From Malus domestica (taxonomy: Eukaryota > Streptophyta > Magnoliopsida > Rosales > Rosaceae): 64,000 nucleotides of DNA. The stretch's first letter is position 1, and each line of letters opens with the position of its first letter. Positions 61,571-64,000 of this stretch are shown here, piece by piece. Location of the stretch: the NCBI RefSeq assembly GCF_042453785.1, contig NC_091672.1, positions 3,192,001 to 3,256,000 on the forward strand, given 5' to 3'. A model generated the notes under the pieces. It searched no databases, was not told where the DNA came from, and worked only from the letters and a program-made list of their open reading frames with translations. Position numbers and translations under genes: made by a program.

Positions 61571-61791
61571 TCACCTTCAACGCCACAAACCGAGCCAACC
61601 AAGGCAACATAAGCCACAAGCCAATCAGCCTCGCAACATGTGCTACCTCTAGTTGAGCATCATTTTAGATTGAGTACCGCCTCATATCGAGCATCGGTTC
61701 AAGACAACATCTAGTTACTTCGGCCAACATATAGACTAAATTTCAAGTCTCTAGCCCAAAGACTCTCTTGACTGAAGACTTGGGGGACTAC

Positions 61792-62170
61792 TGTTTATAC
61801 CATACTTAGGGCCTCCGTATTTAGATCTTGTACAAATACTCGAGGGACTTAAATGTAATTATGTAATAAAGGAAGGGACAAATATGTAATAAGTGAGGAG
61901 CCCTTATTCTATAAAAGGACTTTTCACCCTCACAATTAGGGGGAGGCCAATTCCTAGGCCATCAGAGGCCTTACTCTCTCCCTTAGAGACTCTGAATCTC
62001 TCTCCTTCACATACAAAGCCACAAGGCTCATAAACAGAGAAATACAATAATCAGTGTGGACGTAGCCCAAACCTTGGGGTGAACCACGATACATCTTGTG
62101 TTATTTACTTTCTTGCAAATTCACAGTCGGATTTACGTTGTTCCAAGACCTCCGGTTTTGTGCATCAACA
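61792..62170 (+). repeat. Right LTR
   Basis: 379 bp; followed by the AGGCC target duplication. Confidence 0.93.
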
Positions 62171-62225
62171 AGGCCTATCACCGATATTATTTTTTTAAAT
62201 AAATATTTCGGGGCGGGTCGTTACA

Positions 62226-62520
62226 GGTATCCTCCAAGCTCGTTGGGCGATTGTCAGAAGTGCTGCTAGATTGTTTGATTTAGAGTCGCTTCGATTCATC
62301 ATGATGATGTGTATCATTCTTCACAACATGATTGTTCACAACATGATTGTGCAAGATGAGTATGATTATGATGCCATTGAGGAATTTGAGCCAGACACGA
62401 TAAACAATTCTAAAACACAAATATATTGTGCTCATGGCACCATCGAAGAACCCGTGCAACACAAGTCATTAGAAAGGGATGGACGTTACAATGAAAGGCT
62501 CATTCAGTGATATACTTCAC
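62226..62520 (+). pseudogene. PIF/Harbinger transposase, C-terminal part (H2)
   Basis: Continues the transposase after the insertion: LQARWAIVRSAARLFDLESL then RFIMMMCIILHNMIV, with a short internal duplication of HNMIV. It ends with an acidic tail (QDEYDYDAIEEFEPD) like that of H1. Confidence 0.87.
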
Positions 62521-63540
62521 TCCAATTCTCATATTATCACAAAGCCCGGAAAATGACTTGATAGAGCACTTGTGGGGATTGAAACAAGCTCAAGAAACTT
62601 AAAAACAAGCTTGTGGTGGAAGAAGAATGCTCTTAGTTTGTTTGGTGTATTTTTAAGTTCACTTAGTGTGTTTTTTTTATTTGGTGTGCTTGCGTAATTT
62701 TATTTAGTGTGTTTTTTAAGTTCATTTAGTGTGGTTTTTTTTTTTTTTTTTTTTTTGTGTTTATGTTCTTTGAATAAAGATTCTTTTAGTTTAAATAAAG
62801 TACCAAATTAAATAAAGTACTCTTAGTTTAAATAACTTACTAAATTAAATAAATATGAAATTACCTAAAGTACTCAATTCAATAAATACGAAATTACATA
62901 AAGTACCAAATTAAATAAATACAAAATTACAACCCAAAGTGATTGGAAAGTTATGGGCTCCAATTAAACAACAAATTCCCTAGTCCCTCGTGAATGGAAA
63001 ATCATCACCTAACCAATTTGTCTCTCAAATTATGGGCTCCGATTATACAACAAATCACCTAGTCCCTCATATTTTTTTTCTTTTTTAAAAAAAAAATTTA
63101 AGCCAAAAAATGTGGACCGTTGATCTGGAATTGAACGGCTCAGATTGTGCCATGTCATCTAGTCGTTGGGGGAGTTATGAAATTTTTTTTTACCGTTGGA
63201 AATCGAACGGTCCAGAAAAAAGAACTGTTGAAATCCAACGGCCGAGAAGGTGCCACGTTGCACCCCAACAACGGTTATAGACAACTTATCCAGCGCGGGC
63301 CCTATCGCCTGCAAACCCTGTCAGTGACGCGCTCCCACACGCTTGACGTAATTTTTTTTATAACGTGGCTGACGTCAGCCTTGCATCACTCTCCCCGCAA
63401 GTGCTCGGGCCTTGGGTTTGTGCCTGAGCTGTCTCTCGGCCCCCCTCAGCCCAATAGCTCGAATGGGCTGGAATCACTTTGGCAGGCGATTGGGTTGTTG
63501 GAACAGCCTGTCCATGGGGTTAATGCCCACGCTAGAGGTG
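62521..63540. other. H2 3' non-coding part
   Basis: AT-rich, with ..tttagtgtgttttt.. repeats and a poly-T run near 62730, then the GC-richer terminal region. The frame at 63147-63614 lies over the terminal inverted repeat and is not a gene. Confidence 0.6.
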
Positions 63541-63589
63541 CTCTTATTGGGGTATTTTTTTTATATTTATATTTTCTTTTTTTAGTACA

Positions 63590-64000
63590 TCGATATTTTT
63601 ACATTAGGGGATGAGGAGTTTAACTAAGTCACAAAATGGAAAACCTAATTTGGTATCGAATTCGCCATCCACGAGATTCGAATCTAAGACCTCTCACTTC
63701 CAAGTGAAGAATACTACCACCGTAGTACTGAGTGTCACCTTATTGCTCATTTTAAAGTAATCGTATTGGGGGATTGAAATAATGTGATTGCCCTTCTCAA
63801 AGGTACTTTAGGAGCCTATTATTCTTCACTTGTAAGTAAGAGGTTTTATATTCAATTTTCGTTAAGGACGAATTTGAACAACATTATTTTTAGTCTAGGG
63901 TGAGGCTAAGCTCACCCTCCTCCCTTTTAGTCTAGATAAGAGGGTAAGTCCATAGTGAGGCTAGCCTATTATTGCACTCTTTGTAAATAAGATGTTTTAA
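63590..64000. repeat. Two opposed copies of the 43225 repeat family
   Basis: 63600-63740 reads gagtttaact..cgagattcgaatctaagacc..gtagtactgagtgtcac. 63800-63925 is the inverse type (cacttgtaagtaagaggttt .. aacaacattattttta). Between them, aaagtaatcgtattggggg resembles the sequence just left of H1 (aaagtaatcgcgtttggga). Confidence 0.55.

Larger units (their letters stand above)
55988..62170 (+). mobile_element. LTR element with host-gene-like inserts and tandem repeats, non-autonomous
   Basis: 6183 bp. LTRs 55988-56342 (355 bp) and 61792-62170 (379 bp; 24 bp longer by a small insertion near 61990) both start tgtttatacc and end gtgcatcaaca. Target duplication AGGCC is exact (55983-55987, 62171-62175). 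A PBS-like tttagcgccgtctgtgg follows the left LTR; a purine-rich tgggggacta precedes the right. No gag or pol was found. The interior has a transmembrane-protein-like exon, a nested repeat with a SINE, a LanC-like fragment and three tandem-repeat arrays. Best described as a large non-autonomous (LARD-type, probably gypsy-derived) element. Confidence 0.9.
53705..62225. mobile_element. Solo-LTR-like insertion in H2, itself split by an LTR element
   Basis: Starts tgtaacgccccgtcccgaaat and ends atttcggggcgggtcgttaca, an inverted repeat of about 27 bp with few mismatches, TG..CA bounded, with the exact 5-bp duplication GGTAT. Without the inner element (55988-62170) it is about 2.3 kb. No internal coding domain and no second LTR, so a solo LTR of a large LTR element is the best reading. 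Contains a 133-bp tandem repeat. Confidence 0.75.
52122..63540 (+). mobile_element. PIF/Harbinger element H2, split by nested insertions
   Basis: Left end ggagcaattccagtgtgtaa at 52122; right end ..taatgcccacgctagaggtgctc near 63540, its imperfect inverse. The transposase on the plus strand starts at 52731, breaks at 53704, and resumes at 62231 after an 8.5-kb insertion. Without that insertion the element is about 2.9 kb, like H1. H1 and H2 abut head to head at about 52120. Confidence 0.78.

Noticed and set aside
63147..63614. 155-codon plus-strand frame
   Set aside because: Covers the GC-rich terminal region and inverted repeat of Harbinger H2; no domain.

Overview
The window is a piece of plant nuclear genome: AT-rich, with split genes, a plant cell-wall invertase that keeps the 9-nt DPN mini-exon, plant-type ribosomal protein genes, and many nested transposable elements. 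A woody rosaceous plant of the apple/pear group is my best guess, from recall of the repeat families only.

Layout. 1-7.6 kb: a gutted Ty1/copia element (1043-4302), MITEs, and a diverged solo LTR of the same copia family just upstream of the invertase. 7.6-12.2 kb: cell-wall invertase in seven exons (581 aa), apparently intact. 12.5-12.9 kb: a 5S rRNA-like piece (probably a Cassandra LTR) joined to a tRNA-type SINE. 13.25-18.22 kb: a young full-length copia element with a perfect 5-bp target duplication. 18.9-21.2 kb: a dead 2-oxoglutarate/Fe(II) dioxygenase (DOX1). 21.2-25.6 kb: a very long CTT microsatellite, a CACTA terminus, a remnant of a second invertase, and a remnant of a third dioxygenase containing a MITE. 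27.2-33.3 kb: an old copia element inside an AT microsatellite. 33.9-36.0 kb: an apparently intact dioxygenase (DOX2, 370 aa, two exons). 36.2-42.2 kb: a truncated copia element, LINE remnants, and LTR pieces with a Mutator-like insertion. 44.4-49.2 kb: two intact housekeeping genes on the minus strand, ubiquitin-RPL40 and RPS14, both with telo-box promoter motifs. 49.3-63.5 kb: two PIF/Harbinger elements head to head. The second is split by a solo-LTR-like insertion, itself split by a 6.2-kb LTR element that carries SINE, tandem-repeat and host-gene-like sequences.

Relations. Invertase and dioxygenase sequences recur in the same order, which suggests an ancestral INV-DOX unit that was duplicated and then eroded by deletion and insertion. 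Four genes look functional: the invertase (sucrose cleavage in the cell wall), DOX2 (small-molecule oxidation, substrate unknown), ubiquitin-RPL40 and RPS14 (translation). Everything else that codes is transposon-derived or broken. The least ordinary feature is the nested Harbinger > solo LTR > LTR element > SINE stack with captured host-gene fragments.
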